Part shown: piece by piece, positions 47,101 to 59,454 of the stretch | Position numbering within the stretch: the stretch's first letter is position 1 | How the letters are laid out: the number at the start of each line of letters is the position of its first letter | DNA from: Phytophthora hibernalis | Taxonomy: Eukaryota > Oomycota > Peronosporomycetes > Peronosporales > Peronosporaceae | Direction of reading: 5' to 3' | Length of the DNA: 64,000 nucleotides | NCBI GenBank assembly: GCA_012656075.1 | Contig: JAAKBF010000154.1 | Coordinates: 124,001-188,000 of the forward strand | Made by a program: the position numbers and the translations under genes | The notes under the pieces: generated by a model | Databases searched by the model: none | Told to the model about the DNA's origin: nothing | The model's input: only the letters and a program-made list of their open reading frames with translations

Positions 47101-49567
47101 AACTTCCATTTGGTTGTACCTTACCACCTCGTACCGATACCGAGTCAAAAATACGTGGAAGCTCGAAATCGATCACTATCGACGGCATGGTGTCTTGTGG
47201 GTCAGAGATCCAGCATTGGGCTCCATTTAGTCTAGTAAACTTAGCGTCTTGTGTTCTTGATGAGGCCGACAGACATTCATCTGGCAGTAATCGTGACTCG
47301 AGCCCAAGTGCAGCTACTTCGCCGTCCCCAACATAATCTGTAGAGCTGCTGTCATTTTGAGATATGGCCTTGGCTTTCCACGTTTCTTCCCAGACCTTTG
47401 ACACAGCTAGCAGATTAGCTCTAGCTTCCTCCCAGCGAGTAAGCTGCTGAGCGACCTCAGGTGTTTTGGTGGTGACATCTTGTAACAGACCGACGTGTTG
47501 GTCCGCAAAACTTACAAAGTGCTTGGTAACGGTGGCGAACTCAAAGATTCGTTGTCGGTCGCTCTTGATGGACTGAACTAGTGTCGAACGCTGAGTCCGT
47601 ACTAAAGCCAACGTAATGGATAAGCCACGCTCGCGTTCTTCTAGTAGCTGTTCTTCTTCCTTTGCAGCTTTTGCTGCCTGCGCAGCGTTTGGTGCCGTCT
47701 TTCCAGCCGCAGCAGCTGATGCAGCAGTCTGCTCCGTTTTGAGCTGTGCATGCCTTGCCTTTAAACGTAATAACTCACGAGTCATCGTGTTGATGAGTGC
47801 ACTGCGATCACTGACAAGCTGACCTTCCAGCTTCAGCAGCTTTTCACTTTCGTCTCCGATATTCTGCAACTTACTGCCCATTTGGCTTGCGGTCATGTGA
47901 GTCGCTGACGTAGCTGCCGAGTCTTCTCGACGCTGGGGCAAAAGATTCTTCGTTGATTTGGAGGTGCTGCCAGCATCTTGGCTAAGACCACAGCGCCGGG
48001 CCCAAAGCTCTACGTCTTTTTGGAGTGAATCGCGAAATACCTGAATGAGTGTACGCAAGTCTTTCGCTTCACCTTCCATCGTCTTAACTTTCTGGGCCGT
48101 CTCAAGCCATTGAACTGCCACAGAAGCAGCAACAGCATCGGTTGCAATCGTACTGTTGCCATCTAGATCACGGAGGGCACGCATCATGAGCTCCTAAGTC
48201 GCCTTTTTCCTCAAGAAGCCGCCATTTCTTGGTACGCTCTTCACGGATACGTTGATCAGCCAGCGCACGCTCTCTAGCGAGCTTCTTACGCTCCATTTCA
48301 TGTTGTTTCGACAGCTTAGCCTTGTCCTCCCAAGTCTGCAGTCTCACACGATCCATCTCTTGAATCTGTTTCTCATACTTCTTCACGATATCATCCTTCT
48401 CCTTGGGGTCGAGCCCCATCGTAGTCCCCATTTGGTCCTGAAGCTTTTGCTTGAGTGCCGCAATCTCTTCATTGAGTTGTGAAATTTGTGACGATGCCTC
48501 ATTTTCTTGGCATTCACCTTGATACTCTTAGCACGACTAGCGTACTTGAGGGTGCTCAGCGTCTCTGAGAAATTAATACTGGCCGGTGAAAGCGTTGCAA
48601 GCATTGAGCAGAGACTATTACCACCAAGTGACTCCTGCAGTACGCGTGAGCTTCGAGTTTCGGTAAGGAATAAACACCTTTTTGCTGGCACGGGAGGCCT
48701 CTACGAGCGCATTGATGACGTTTCCCAGGGCACTGAGTGACTTGTTAATATTGGCGCCTTCACGAAGCCTATCTCCTTGTGCTCCAGTAGACGCAGCACG
48801 CTCGGAACCGGCAAGATCAACAAGATTGATCTTTGCAAACAAACTCTTGGTTTCGTCCTCGGCATCTTTTTGGTGAATTTTGATTGTGAAAATGGAGTGC
48901 GAACGTGAGCTTTCAGCATTCATCTGTGTGTAGCCGACAGTTCGAGACAGTGCTCCAATTGCCATGAGGTCTACGATCTCTTCCCGAGTCTCCACAACAC
49001 GCTCCTGTAGGTCTTTCACGTAGATTCCCAGCACTGAGTGCTCCTTGATCTCAGGCCACCTTTGTTCTTCTTGCCATTCCCACTGGAGTCCAGCAAGTCG
49101 TAGATAATTTCGTTGTAAATCTCAAAGAAGGAACACTCGACGAGGAAGCGCTTGTTGGGGTATTCGACGCGTTCCTTAGCAACTCTCTCAAAGATGGCGC
49201 GATTTACTCGAGGAATGAGACCTTCTAGACTCTCTGATCCGCCAGTCACACCTGTCATGCTGAAAGATTTACCACTGCCAGTCTGTCCGTACGCAAAGAT
49301 GGTGCCGTTGTAGCCACCGAAAGCTCGATCCAGCAGAGGCATGCCAATGTCTTGAAAGACGGACTCTTGCTCCGAGTCGCAACCGTAGACGAAATCGAAG
49401 CCGAACTCGTGCTTCTCAGCCGGGTTATCCATGTTTGTAAGCACGGCCGAACCATTTGGTCCACACGTAAAACACGAGACTGCTTGTTCCCGATTTTCAC
49501 GCTCGTTCATGGGTCGACATCGCACGGCCACACGGATGTTCTCGGCCTCCTTCTCATCGGGCTTCAT
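44176..49567 (-). CDS. Kinesin motor protein with a discoidin-like (F5/8C) domain and long coiled coil
   Basis: The motor lies at the N-terminus (start 49567): P-loop G-Q-T-G-S-G-K-S, switch I N-A-E-S-S-R-S-H-S and switch II D-L-A-G-S-E-R, with T-L-K-Y-A-S-R-A-K at its end. After a coiled-coil neck comes a segment resembling a discoidin/galactose-binding domain: W-I-S-D-P-Q-D-T-M-P-S-I-V-I-D-F-E-L-P near 47.2 kb and its second half (D-W-R-D-L-G-E-F, F-L-Q-L-T-C-T-K-W) near 46.3 kb, separated by roughly 190 residues and an intron (46572-46621). A long coiled coil follows, then an intron at 44786-44871 and an acidic tail. Length is about 1,750 residues. Frame changes near 49056, 48643, 48500, 48190, 46985, 45900 and 44509 are single-base, mostly in homopolymers. 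Plus-end transport is usual for N-terminal motors; the subfamily is not certain, possibly kinesin-3-like. Confidence 0.85.
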
Positions 49568-49729
49568 AGTTTCCTAAATCGGTTGTGGAGCTTGACAACG
49601 AACCGGGCATTCGTATTTGTGTCGGTTGCTGTCGAAGGTCGGCTGAAGAAGTTATTCACATATCTGCTCGCGATAAAAATAAGAGCCGCTATATCTCTGC
49701 TTCATGGTTCTTGCTGCCATCGCACCGCA
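49568..49729. promoter_or_regulatory. Short bidirectional promoter, kinesin and coiled-coil gene
   Basis: Only 162 bases separate the start codons of two divergent genes. The stretch has no frame of its own. No core element is clear enough to name. Confidence 0.4.
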
Positions 49730-50393
49730 ATGGACGGCGTGTTTGATGCCGAGACAGGTGAAAGACTCGAGCTCTTGCAGCAATCACCAGTAGCAGTTGA
49801 CATTCCAGTTCCAGGATCATCGTCAGCCTCAATCCTTCAATTGCCTTCGTCCCAGCATCATGAACCACCAAAGACCCAACCTTCACCAACTCGAGCTGCT
49901 CACCGTGACACGCAGTCCCAACGGGTGCTGGGCGACTATGTCGACTGGGAACGACAGCAAGTCTCCAAAGTGGAGGTACCAGCTATCCAGCATCATCTGA
50001 CATGCAGTACATTTCATCACTAACCAGAACAATTGAATGAACTTCCCACAGAAAGCGGAGGAAAGTTTTCGACATTCACTCGCCGGGATTCGGCACGAGT
50101 TGCAGCGTCGCGGGCTCTCGGAAGCGACGCGTTTGACTCTGACAACGGAGCTGCTAGAAAAGACCAAACAGGGCTACGCGCGCCAATTGCAGACGCTGGT
50201 AGTGGAGGAATTGGCTCGCGAGATGGAGCGAGAGGTTGCCATGCGGCTGGAGGTCGCCCCACTGGGCCGCGAGCGCATGCAGCGTCGACACGACAAGGAG
50301 CGCGCCTTCTACCGAGCGCAGATCCTCCGCGTCCAAGAGGAGTGCGAGATGGCGCTCACATCAGCCGCAGCCAAGAACAACCTGCTACGTTGA
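49730..50393 (+). CDS. Small coiled-coil protein, two exons
   Basis: The ATG at 49730 begins M-D-G-V-F-D-A-E-T-G-E. Exon 1 is a disordered Pro/Ser/Gln-rich segment ending V-D-W-E-R-Q-Q-V-S-K. A GT-AG intron at 49970-50051 joins in frame to an Arg/Glu-rich helical exon ending A-A-A-K-N-N-L-L-R with TGA at 50393. The total is about 193 residues. The C-terminal part is a single long coiled coil without enzyme motifs. It faces the kinesin gene across a shared promoter, which might mean co-expression, but no function can be assigned. Confidence 0.65.
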
Positions 50394-50678
50394 AGGAGTG
50401 TTGGTCACTTCAACCAACTTTAAATGGGTCGTCTACAAGAAAGATACTTTTTCCAGAACATTCGAATCCATATCACGATGGCTTCACCTGTTATTAGGGA
50501 TACCTGTCATACCATATATGTTAAAATAGATGATACAGCTCTTGAAGCAAAAATACACTGAAAAATACCTTTATGAATTCATACATGCCATAGCGAGGAC
50601 TCAAAACCCGTAGAAAACGATTTTCCGCCGCCAGATCTTCCTGACACCTCACAAATCAAACAGCCAAGAGATTGAACC
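50394..50678. other. Spacer before the immunophilin gene
   Basis: No reading frame of substance. It should hold the 3' end of the upstream gene and the promoter of the immunophilin gene. Confidence 0.4.
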
Positions 50679-52278
50679 ATGACCGACGCTACTAAGAAGG
50701 AGCCTGTGGACCTGTCGGGAGACGGCGGCGTGCTCAAGGAGACGTACGTCGAGGGATCAGGCGAGTGTCCGCCCGCCGGCGACGAGATCCGCGGTACGTA
50801 CCGGTATAACTCGTAGCCCAATTGACTGCAATAGCAGAGATCCTCTAACGTTGTGGCTCTTGTGCACCTTTTGGCAGCTCACTACACCGGTACGCTGCTG
50901 GACGGCACGAAGTTCGACAGCTCTCGCGACCGCGACTCGGAGTTCAAGTTCGTGCTGGGAAAGGGCAACGTCATCAAGGCGTGGGACCTGGCCTTCGCGT
51001 CCATGAAAATTGGCGAGGTGTGCGCCAATAGCAGCAGTCAATACGGTGTATTAGTAGCTGGTTTACTGATGGTTTGACGTTTTGTGACTACAGAAAGCGG
51101 TGCTGACGTGCCTGCCCGAGTACGCGTACGGAGCCAGCGGCAGTCCGCCCAAGATCCCGGCCAATGCCACGCTCAAGTTCGACGTGGAGCTGCTGGGCTT
51201 CAGCCCCAAGGCCAAGGAGATGTGGGAGATGGACACGGAGGAGAAGATCGCGGAGGCCACCAAGCTCAAGGCCAAGGGCACGGAGCAGTTCAAGGCCAAG
51301 CAGTTTGACGCCGCGGCGGCCACGTACAACCAGGCTGCGTCGTACATGGAGGACATGTACGACGTCGCAGACGAGGACAAAGAAAGCTATGAAGCAGCTG
51401 CAGACCACGTGCTTCTTGAATGCTGCCATGGCGTACCTCAAGGTGAACGACTACGCGGAGGCGGTGTCTGTCGCCACGAAGGCGCTGAACAACGACCCGA
51501 CGAACGTCAAGGCGCTGTACCGTCGTGGTGTGGGCCGCATGCACACGAACGACCTGGAGCGTGCGAAGGAGGACCTGCTGGCTGCCGGCAAGCTGGAACC
51601 GGCCAACCGCGAGGTGCGTCGCGAGCTCGAAGTGCTCAAGAAGAAGATGAAGGACGCGCGCCAGAAGGAGAAGGCTGTATTCGGCGGCCTGTTCGGCAAG
51701 GTGTCCATGTACGACGATAAGTCGGAGGTGGAGACGGAGCTGGAGCTGGACCCCAACAACCCCAAGGTGTTCTTCGACGTCAAGATCGGCGAGGAGGACG
51801 CTGGCAAGGTCGTGATGCAGCTGTACAAGGACGTGTGCCCGAAGACGGCCGAGAACTTCCGCGCGCTGTGCACGGGTGAAAAGGGTGAGTGCTCGACGGG
51901 CCAACCGCTGCACTACAAGGGCAGCGCGTTCCACCGCGTGATCAAGGGCTTCATGATCCAGGGCGGAGACTTCACGCGCGGCGACGGCACGGGCGGTGAG
52001 AGCATCTACGGTGACAAGTTCCCGGACGAGAACTTCCGACTCAAGCACACGGAGCCGGGTCTGCTGTCCATGGCCAACGCCGGTCCGGCACGAACGGCTC
52101 GCAGTTCTTCATCACGACGGTGCCCACGCCTCATCTGGACGACAAGCACGTGGTGTTCGGCAAGGTCGTGGAAGGTTTCGAGCTGGTGCAGCGCCTGGAG
52201 GACCTGGAGACGGACAAGGGTGACAAGCCCACGCTTCCCGTCGTCATCGCGGACTGCGGCATGTACGAGGAGGCATAG
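50679..52278 (+). CDS. Dual-family immunophilin: FKBP - TPR - cyclophilin fusion
   Basis: Exons 50679-50793, 50878-51018 and 51094-52278 have GT-AG borders in phase. The FKBP domain (about residues 15-110) has H-Y-T-G-T-L-L-D-G, K-F-D-S-S, V-I-K-A-W and Y-A-Y-G, so its ligand pocket is complete. TPR repeats follow (Y-L-K-V-N-D-Y-A-E-A and A-L-Y-R-R-G-V-G-R). The cyclophilin domain (about residues 290-470) has the catalytic Arg in F-H-R-V-I-K-G-F-M-I-Q-G-G-D-F and F-F-I-T-T. The cyclosporin-contact Trp is His here (H-L-D-D-K-H-V-V-F-G). Both halves are peptidyl-prolyl isomerases; the TPR is the usual Hsp90 contact. The FKBP-TPR-CYP order matches the FCBP type known from Toxoplasma. Errors: one extra A near 51382 and one missing G near 52090. 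Confidence 0.9.
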
Positions 52279-52479
52279 ATCACCAGCGCATCAATGTAGC
52301 CATTTCGGCTTCGTCACTAGTTCAACACACCCACTTTACTGCCATCAACTATCTCCTTATTGGCTGAAACTCGCCTCGACTTGACTGGCCACAATCCTGT
52401 AACGGCGTCGTTTAGTGCCCACCAGTAGATTTTCAACCCGGCAGTGCGCATTCCTAGGCAGACGTAAGCAGCCAAGCCA

Positions 52480-55400
52480 ATGGACTCGGCCACAGACCAG
52501 ACCATCCTCCGTCATGAGGTGGCGGAGGTGGCCTTCGGCTTCTACAGCGACGCCGAGATCCGCGACCTGAGCGTCAAGCAGCTCACGAGTCGCCTGAGCT
52601 TCGACTCGCTCAACAACCCCGTGGTGGGCGGTCTGTACGACCCGGCGCTCGGACCCGTGGACTTCAACATGATCTGCCCCACGTGCCACCAGACGCAGAA
52701 GGAGTGTCCCGGCCACTTGGGCCACATCGAGCTGCCTGTGCCCGTGTACAGCCCCGTGCTCTTCGGCCAGATGTTCAACCTTCTTAAGCGCAAGTGCTTC
52801 ACGTGCCACAAGTTCCGCGTGGCCAGCGCGCGCTCCCGTGTGGTGCGCGTCAAGGTCCTGCTGCTGGACAATGGCTTCGAGAACGAGGCGGCCCAGCTGG
52901 GCGAACTACTCGAGCAGCGCAACGGCGTAGAAGACGAAGCTCCGCAGCGCACTTTGCAGCGTCAGCAGGCCATTCTGGACGAGTACGAGCGTCTGGCGCT
53001 GTCTAAGAGTCTCAGTAGCAACAATGGCAAGGCACAGCTGCTGCGTCCACTGCCTCGTCTTGCTGAAGTGGAGCGCGAGAAGCTCGCGACGGGATTCCTC
53101 AAGGGCATGAAGAACAAGTGCGAGAACTGTGGAGCCATCTCTCCGGCGCTTCGACAGGACGCGAACGCCAAGATTTTCCTCAAGGGGCTGAGCGCGCGCG
53201 CGCAAGGTCAACCGATCCAAGAACCTGACGGTCACGTCGGCGCTGGACACGATCCGTGGCAATGTGTCAGACGTTGAGGATGACCCTGTGAATGGTGACG
53301 ACTCCGAGTCCGACTTGGACGATGATGAAGACAAATACGCCATGACGGAGGACTCGTCGTCGCGCAGCAAGTTCCTGCCACCTTTGGAGGTGCAGTCGCA
53401 GCTGCAGCTGATGTGGCAGAACGAGGACGGCCTCATGGAACTGCTTTACGGTGACCGTCACATTGCCAGCGGACGTGTCTCGGGCCGTAAGCCCGACGGT
53501 TGGCGCAAGTTCTTCCTGAATGTAATTCCTGTTGCGCCGTCTCGTTTCCGCCCGCCCGTGTTCATGGGCGACAAGCAGTTCGAGCATGGTCAAAACTCAC
53601 ACCTGTCTAAGATTATGACCCTTTCCGAAAGTATCGTGCAGGGCGACTACTACAAGCGCCAAGGTGCCACGACTTCGGACGAGGAGGATGCAGAGAAGGA
53701 GACACAGGTTAACCTCTCGCGTAAGCTTGCGCTTTGGACGGAGTTGCAGAACTCTGTCAACCTCCTTGTCGATAGCAGCAAGGCCAAACCGGGTACCGAA
53801 GTCGCGCAGGGTATCAAACAGGTTATCGAAAAGAAGGAAGGTCTTTTCCGCAAACACATGATGGGTAAGCGTGTGAACTACGCCGCTCGTTCGGTTATTT
53901 CTCCTGACCCGTACATCAGTACCAGTCAGATTGGTGTGCCTCTGCGTTTTGCCAAGACGCTCACGTACCCTCAGCCCGTGACGCCGTGGAACGTGGAGGA
54001 AATGCGTCAGCTCGTTATCAACGGACCTGATGTGCACCCCGGCGCAAACTTTGTGGAGAGCGAAAATGGTCGCCTCATCGATTTGAGCAAACGTTCGCCT
54101 CACCAGCGTGAAGCTATCAGTAAAACCCTACTCACGCGCTCAGCGAGTGCCCAGGGTACCAGTAAGAACCGCGTGAAGCGTGTTTGGCGTCACCTGAAGA
54201 CGGGCGATGTTGTGTTGATGAACCGTCAGCCGACCTTGCACAAGCCGAGTATTATGGCGCACACCACGCGTGTTCTTACGAACCCGAAGATGCAGACCAT
54301 TCGCATGCACTATGCCAACTGTAACACGTTCAACGCCGATTTCGATGGTGATGAAATGAACATGCACTTCCCGCAGAATGAATTGGCTCGTTCGGAGGCT
54401 TACAACATTGCCTCGAATGACAACCAGTACATTGTGCCAACGGATGGATCTCCTCTACGTGGTCTTATTCAGGACCACGTTGACTCGGGTGTGAAACTTA
54501 CACAACGTGATACTTTCCTCACGAAAGACATGTACATGCAGCTGCTGTACAATGCCTGGGCTAGTATGGAGGATGCCGGCGCTGAGAAGGCGCACATTGA
54601 GACCGTGGCGCCTGCTATCCTGAAGCCGGAACCACTTTGGACGGGTAAGCAAGTGGTTACCTCGGTGCTTAAGCTACTGACGAAGGGCCTTCCGCCTCTG
54701 AATCTGGACAGCAAGTCCAAGATTAAGGGAGACCTCTACGGCTCGGCGAACAACGAGCACATTGTGATCTTTCGTGATGGCGAGCTTCTTCAGGGTATTC
54801 TGGACAAGAGTCAATTTGGTGCTAGCATGCACGGTATGGTTCACGCATGTTACGAGGTGTACGGTGCTCGTATTGCCGCCGACCTTCTGTCTGCGCTTGG
54901 CCGTCTGTTCACTTGCTACCTGCAGTTTGCTGGTCACACTTGTGCTATGGAGGATCTGACACTCAACACGGCGGCCGAGAAACGTCGTCGCAAGCTTGTC
55001 GAGGATTCTGAGGTCATGGGTGAAGAGGCCTATGCTGAATTTGCTGGCTTGACTGACCTGCTGGAGAAGAAGAGTGAGTCTGAGAAGGATGGCAAGAAAC
55101 GCCGAATGAATGAGGTGGAGCGTACTCAGATCCGGGATCGCATGCGCACACTTCTCTCTGGAACCGACGCTGCCGACAACGCCAAGGCTCTGGATGCCCA
55201 TATGATGGGCTGCGTTCACGGATCTAACAGTGACATTATCAAGACGTGTTTGCCCTCGGGTCAGTCGAAGGCGTTCCCGAAGAACAACTTCTCGCTCATG
55301 GTGCTGACTGGTGCTAAGGGTTCGATGGTGAACCACTCCCAAATTTCGTGTGGACTTGGCCAACAGGCTCTTGAGGGTCGTCGTGTTCCTATCCTGTGCA

Positions 55401-57875
55401 GCGGTCGTTCTCTACCATCGTTTGAGCCTTTCGACCCTGCCCCGCGCGCTGGTGGTTACGTTACGGATCGTTTCCTTACTGGTCTTCGCCCTCAGGAGTA
55501 CTACCATCATTGTATGGCTGGTCGTGAGGGTCTTGTTGATACTGCTGTGAAAACCAGTCGTAGTGGTTACCTGCAGCGTTGTTTGATCAAGCACCTTGAA
55601 GATCTGCAAGTCGGCTACGACCACACTGTCCGCAACAGTGATGGTAACGTGATTCAGTTCCTGTACGGTGAAGATGGTGTCGACCCCGTGCAAAGTGCTT
55701 TGTTGTCAGGAAAGGATGATCAGTTCGACTTCCAGGCAATGAACCATCGCAGTATTTCGCACAAATACGGCATTAATGCTACGTTTTTCGAGAAGACGAA
55801 GCTTGACATCATGAAGCCCTTGAAGCTGCACGAGGAAGTTCGCGTCGCTAAGGACAACGACTTTGCCAGCACCTCATCGATGCTGAAGCCTGGTGTGAAG
55901 GCTATGTGCCGTCGCTTAAAACAGGGCGAGACAAAGTGGAAACGTGGCAGCATTGAGCTGGGTTTCCACGCTGCCGAGATCGTGGCTGTGGCAGAGGAGA
56001 ACGAGGACGGCCGTGAGTGCAAGTACGACATCAAGTACCTGGACACGGGTCTAAAGGCGTTCGGCGTTCCTCGCACTACCAAGTTCAAGGCTAACAAACC
56101 GACAAACGCAACTCGTGCTATGTCTGGTCGCGTTGACATCATCAATATTTCTCTTGAGGACCCTGTAATGCAGAGTTTGCCGCTGAACGATCACGTTGGG
56201 TTGATTTCAGAGAGAATCCAAGATAAGCTTCGCAGCTACAACAAGCGCAACCCATCGTACTGCCTGGAACTTAAGAAGAAGAAGAAGAGCAAGAAGTCTA
56301 AAAGAGCAAGCACGCGGAGAATGACGATATTGATCGCGATGCTATGCAGTCAAAGCACACGGTGAGCCCGGACGCTTTCCAGCTTTTGGTGTGGGTCAAC
56401 TACTTGCGTAGCTTGTGTGCTCCTGGCGAGTGCGTTGGTATCCTGGCTGCTCAGGGTATTGGTGAGCCGTCTACGCAGATGACGCTGAACACATTCCATC
56501 TTGCTGGTCACGGTGCTGCTAATGTGACTCTTGGTATCCCGCGTTTGCGTGAAATTATCATGACGGCTAGTCAGAAGATGTCTACTCCTATGATGACTAT
56601 TCCTCTTCGCGACGATGTTGAATCGTCAAGGGCCCAGGAGGTGGAACAGCGTTTGAACCAAGTTGCTCTTTCGGAGCTCATTAACAGTACTGACGGTGTT
56701 CGCGTGAAGGACGAGTTCCACAGCAGCGAAAATGGTATTCTGTGGGTGCGTGATTACCAGATCCGTTTGACCTTCTTCCAGCTGAAGGAGATTAAGCGCG
56801 TTTTCGGACTGAGTGCGGATCAGGTGTTTAACTCTGTTGGGCTGAGCTTTGTGAGCAAATTGCTCACGCTAATCTCTCGTGAGATGAAGAAGAGTGGTGT
56901 GGCTGTTTCTGCTAAGGCGGAATCTAACAACTTTACTGCTCCTGCGGCATCTGACCGGAAAAAGAAGAACGATGATGACGATGATGATGACGACGAGCAG
57001 GGTACTCTCCGCTTCGGCAGCCGTGGTGAAGTCCAGGGCTATGGTGAGATGGACGAAGAGGATGAAAAGATTCGCAAGGCTCAGAACGATGATTCGGACA
57101 GCGATTCAGACGATGAGATGTCGGGTAACAAGACAAACAACGACGCGAACAGCTCGGATGACGAACCCACCCAGCAGAAGTCTTTCGCTGTCGATGGCAT
57201 GGAGTCCCTGGAGGTGTCGAACAGTGTGCGCAAGAATCCTTACTTTGTGTTTTGCGGATGCAACAAAAGAAAAGTTACGTGGAGTTGCACCTGCGTTTCC
57301 CGACGCACTCGAAGACACTGCTGATGGTGCCGCTCGTGGAGAAGGTCGCGAAGCAGGTGCTGGTGCAGTACTGCCCAGGTATTTCGCGATGCTACCTGAT
57401 CAACCAACGCATTGGTGAGGAGCAGGAGGAGAAGCCGTGTGTGCAGACGGAAGGTCTCAACTTCCAGGAGATCTGGGGCTTCGACGACATCCTGGATGTC
57501 AACAACCTTGCTACCAACGACGTCTACAAGGTGCTACAGACGTACGGTGTCGAGGCCGCTCGCGCTAGTATTTCGAAGCAGATCATGGATGTGTTCGGTG
57601 TGTACGGTATCAGTGTCGACCCGCGTCACTTGAGCTTGCTTGCCGACTACATGACTGCGCAGGGCGGATACATGCCGCTCAACCGTATGGGCATGAACAA
57701 CAAGGGCTCGTCTATTCAGCAAATTACGTTCGAGACGTCCATGAAGTTCCTGTCGCAGGCCGCTTTGGGTGGGCTGGTGGACAAGCTAGAGAGTCCGTCC
57801 GCTCGATTGGTGCTCGGCCAGCCCCCGCGCGTGGGTACGGGCAGCTTCTCGCTTTTGCAGCCCATTGCATTATAA
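52480..57875 (+). CDS. RPA1: DNA-directed RNA polymerase I largest subunit (RPA1/A190)
   Basis: About 1,798 codons. The clamp zinc site C-P-T-C-H-x4-K-E-C-P-G-H-L-G-H-I-E-L begins the protein. The catalytic loop N-A-D-F-D-G-D-E-M-N has three Mg-binding aspartates and the D-E-M form typical of Pol I. The trigger-loop area reads T-Q-M-T-L-N-T-F-H-L-A-G-H. An acidic insertion of Asp/Glu/Ser lies at about 57.0 kb, as in A190. The enzyme makes the rRNA precursor in the nucleolus. No intron is needed. Frame breaks lie near 53207 (GC repeat), 56302 (AAAA) and 57254 (TTTT); the last two are one base each. As an essential gene, it cannot be a pseudogene in a viable organism unless another copy exists, which supports the sequencing-error reading. 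Confidence 0.95.
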
Positions 57876-57959
57876 GCAGAAGTCACCCACAGTAGCAAAT
57901 AGAAGTGCAGCAGGTACAGCACGAGCCATGTCCATATTTTCATGACTGCAACCTACTAC

Positions 57960-57981
57960 AATATACACGTTCGTAAAGCTA
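57960..57981 (+). repeat. 22-base direct repeat, left copy
   Basis: Identical to 59455-59476. It lies in the 3' flank of RPA1, 85 bases after its stop codon. Confidence 0.8.
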
Positions 57982-58029
57982 GAGAGGTGTTTTGCGTTGT
58001 ATATTCCACATCGTCTCATCCCATGATGG

Positions 58030-59244
58030 ATGTCGAATTTCGGTGAAGCTCTTGCTAAATTGTGCGTTCGCTGGTGGAGCGATAAGTGTGTTCACTGTGG
58101 AGATCGACGATGCTGCGACGGTGTATCAGTTGAAGAAGTTAATCAAATCAAAGCGGAGAAACCAGTGACGGTCACCTGTGACGCGAACGACCTGGTGTTG
58201 TCCCAGGCGAAGAAGGAAAATGGCACATGGCTGACGGAGAACGAGGTGTTGAGCGGCGTGGGGCCCACTGGTCGGACAGTTCTGATGGCGATGGGGGCAG
58301 AGCTCGCGTTTGCTGGTTTATCAGAGGAAGACGTGAGCGCTCAAGTCGACCATAGGGAAGCTGCAAAAGGAAATGGCCCCATTCACGTGCTGGTGGATGT
58401 TCCTGGATGTGCGGGATCGGAGGCTATTGTGACTGGTTTACCCTCAATTGACGTGTTTGGAAACTTTGTGGCGACGGAGATAAAAAAGCGTTTGAGGCCC
58501 GAGCTACGAAGCGGCCGATCTACTTGCTGTCCGACCTTGATTCAGAGCACCAAGAACGGATGGCAAAGAAAATGCGACTCAGTCACGAATACGTAACTTT
58601 TGATGAGCCCACTCCTCGTCAGATGAACGTATTCTGCCGTATACCTGGTTGGACGTCTTGAAAGATGCAGACACTCAGCGGACTAACTACACGGCGTATC
58701 TGGAGACCCATCTCAAGACAGTTCTGGACGAGAAGGATCTATCATGGCTGGATGTCGCCAAGGATGAGACGCTCTTGTCAGTTTCTGACCCTCGGTTGCC
58801 ATTGTCTATGAGAGGAACGTCTGATGTTCTACTTGTCGACCGCAGGTCAATTCAAAATCTTGAACCGCTTGCTGTTGTACGCACGATTGTCGAACTGAAG
58901 AAAAAGTGGAGCCGCACCATAAACCCCAAGCTTTTGGAGAGCTGGTATCTGCTAGTTTGAAAGCGCCCCTGAATTGTAGTCCAATTGGATTGTTGACGGA
59001 TTTGAACGACCAATGGCCCTTCTCGTGGTTCAATGAGAATAGCGTATTGACTCATGTCAACATCGTACACCCGAAGAACGCGTTTGACTTCATTGCGGCA
59101 GCGACTGCTGCGCCTGGGAGCTCGAAACCATTCCGTGTGCCGTTCATCGATCGGCCATTGACAGAGTTTCTATTGGAAAGGCGGAGGGAGTACGCAGTGC
59201 ACTTGGTGCAGTCAACGCCCATGTACGCCCACATGTATGAATAG
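58030..59244 (+). pseudogene. Crinkler (CRN) family effector gene, broken
   Basis: The N-terminal region is recognisable as the conserved CRN leader followed by the DWL-like segment: T-W-L-T-E-N-E-V-L-S-G-V-G and E-E-D-V-S-A-Q-V-D-H-R-E-A are diagnostic. CRNs are secreted oomycete proteins that enter plant nuclei and alter defence or cell death. The gene is damaged here. The codon where the family start is expected (58040-58042) is TCG, not ATG. The frame changes between the leader and the rest near 58140, again near 58480 and 58640, and once more near 58930. The LFLAK-type motif has Ser-Gln in place of Phe-Leu. The C-terminal domain (58649-59244) is helical and not assigned to a CRN subtype. 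Some frame changes may be sequence errors, but the missing start and altered motif point to real decay. Confidence 0.75.
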
Positions 59245-59454
59245 TTTATCTTATCGATCCTGGCATAATCATGAACGAGTATTGTGAGCTCTACTCAAAG
59301 TTTCCGAGCGCGATTGGTTGAGTAGATCGAATATTACCATATACTTCGAAGTACATGGTAGTAGTGATCGTTTCTTACATCGACCCCCTCCTTAATGTTA
59401 TGAGTGTTCTCTGAAAAATTATTTCAGGGGTGCAAAGTGGCAGTCGCTAACTTG

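Noticed and set aside
51290..52048. A 252-codon minus-strand frame opposite the immunophilin
   Set aside because: It mirrors the TPR and cyclophilin exons; its Leu/Val/His-rich composition is that of an antisense shadow.
54674..55363. A 229-codon minus-strand frame opposite RPA1
   Set aside because: It is antisense to a highly conserved part of the polymerase subunit and has no own features.
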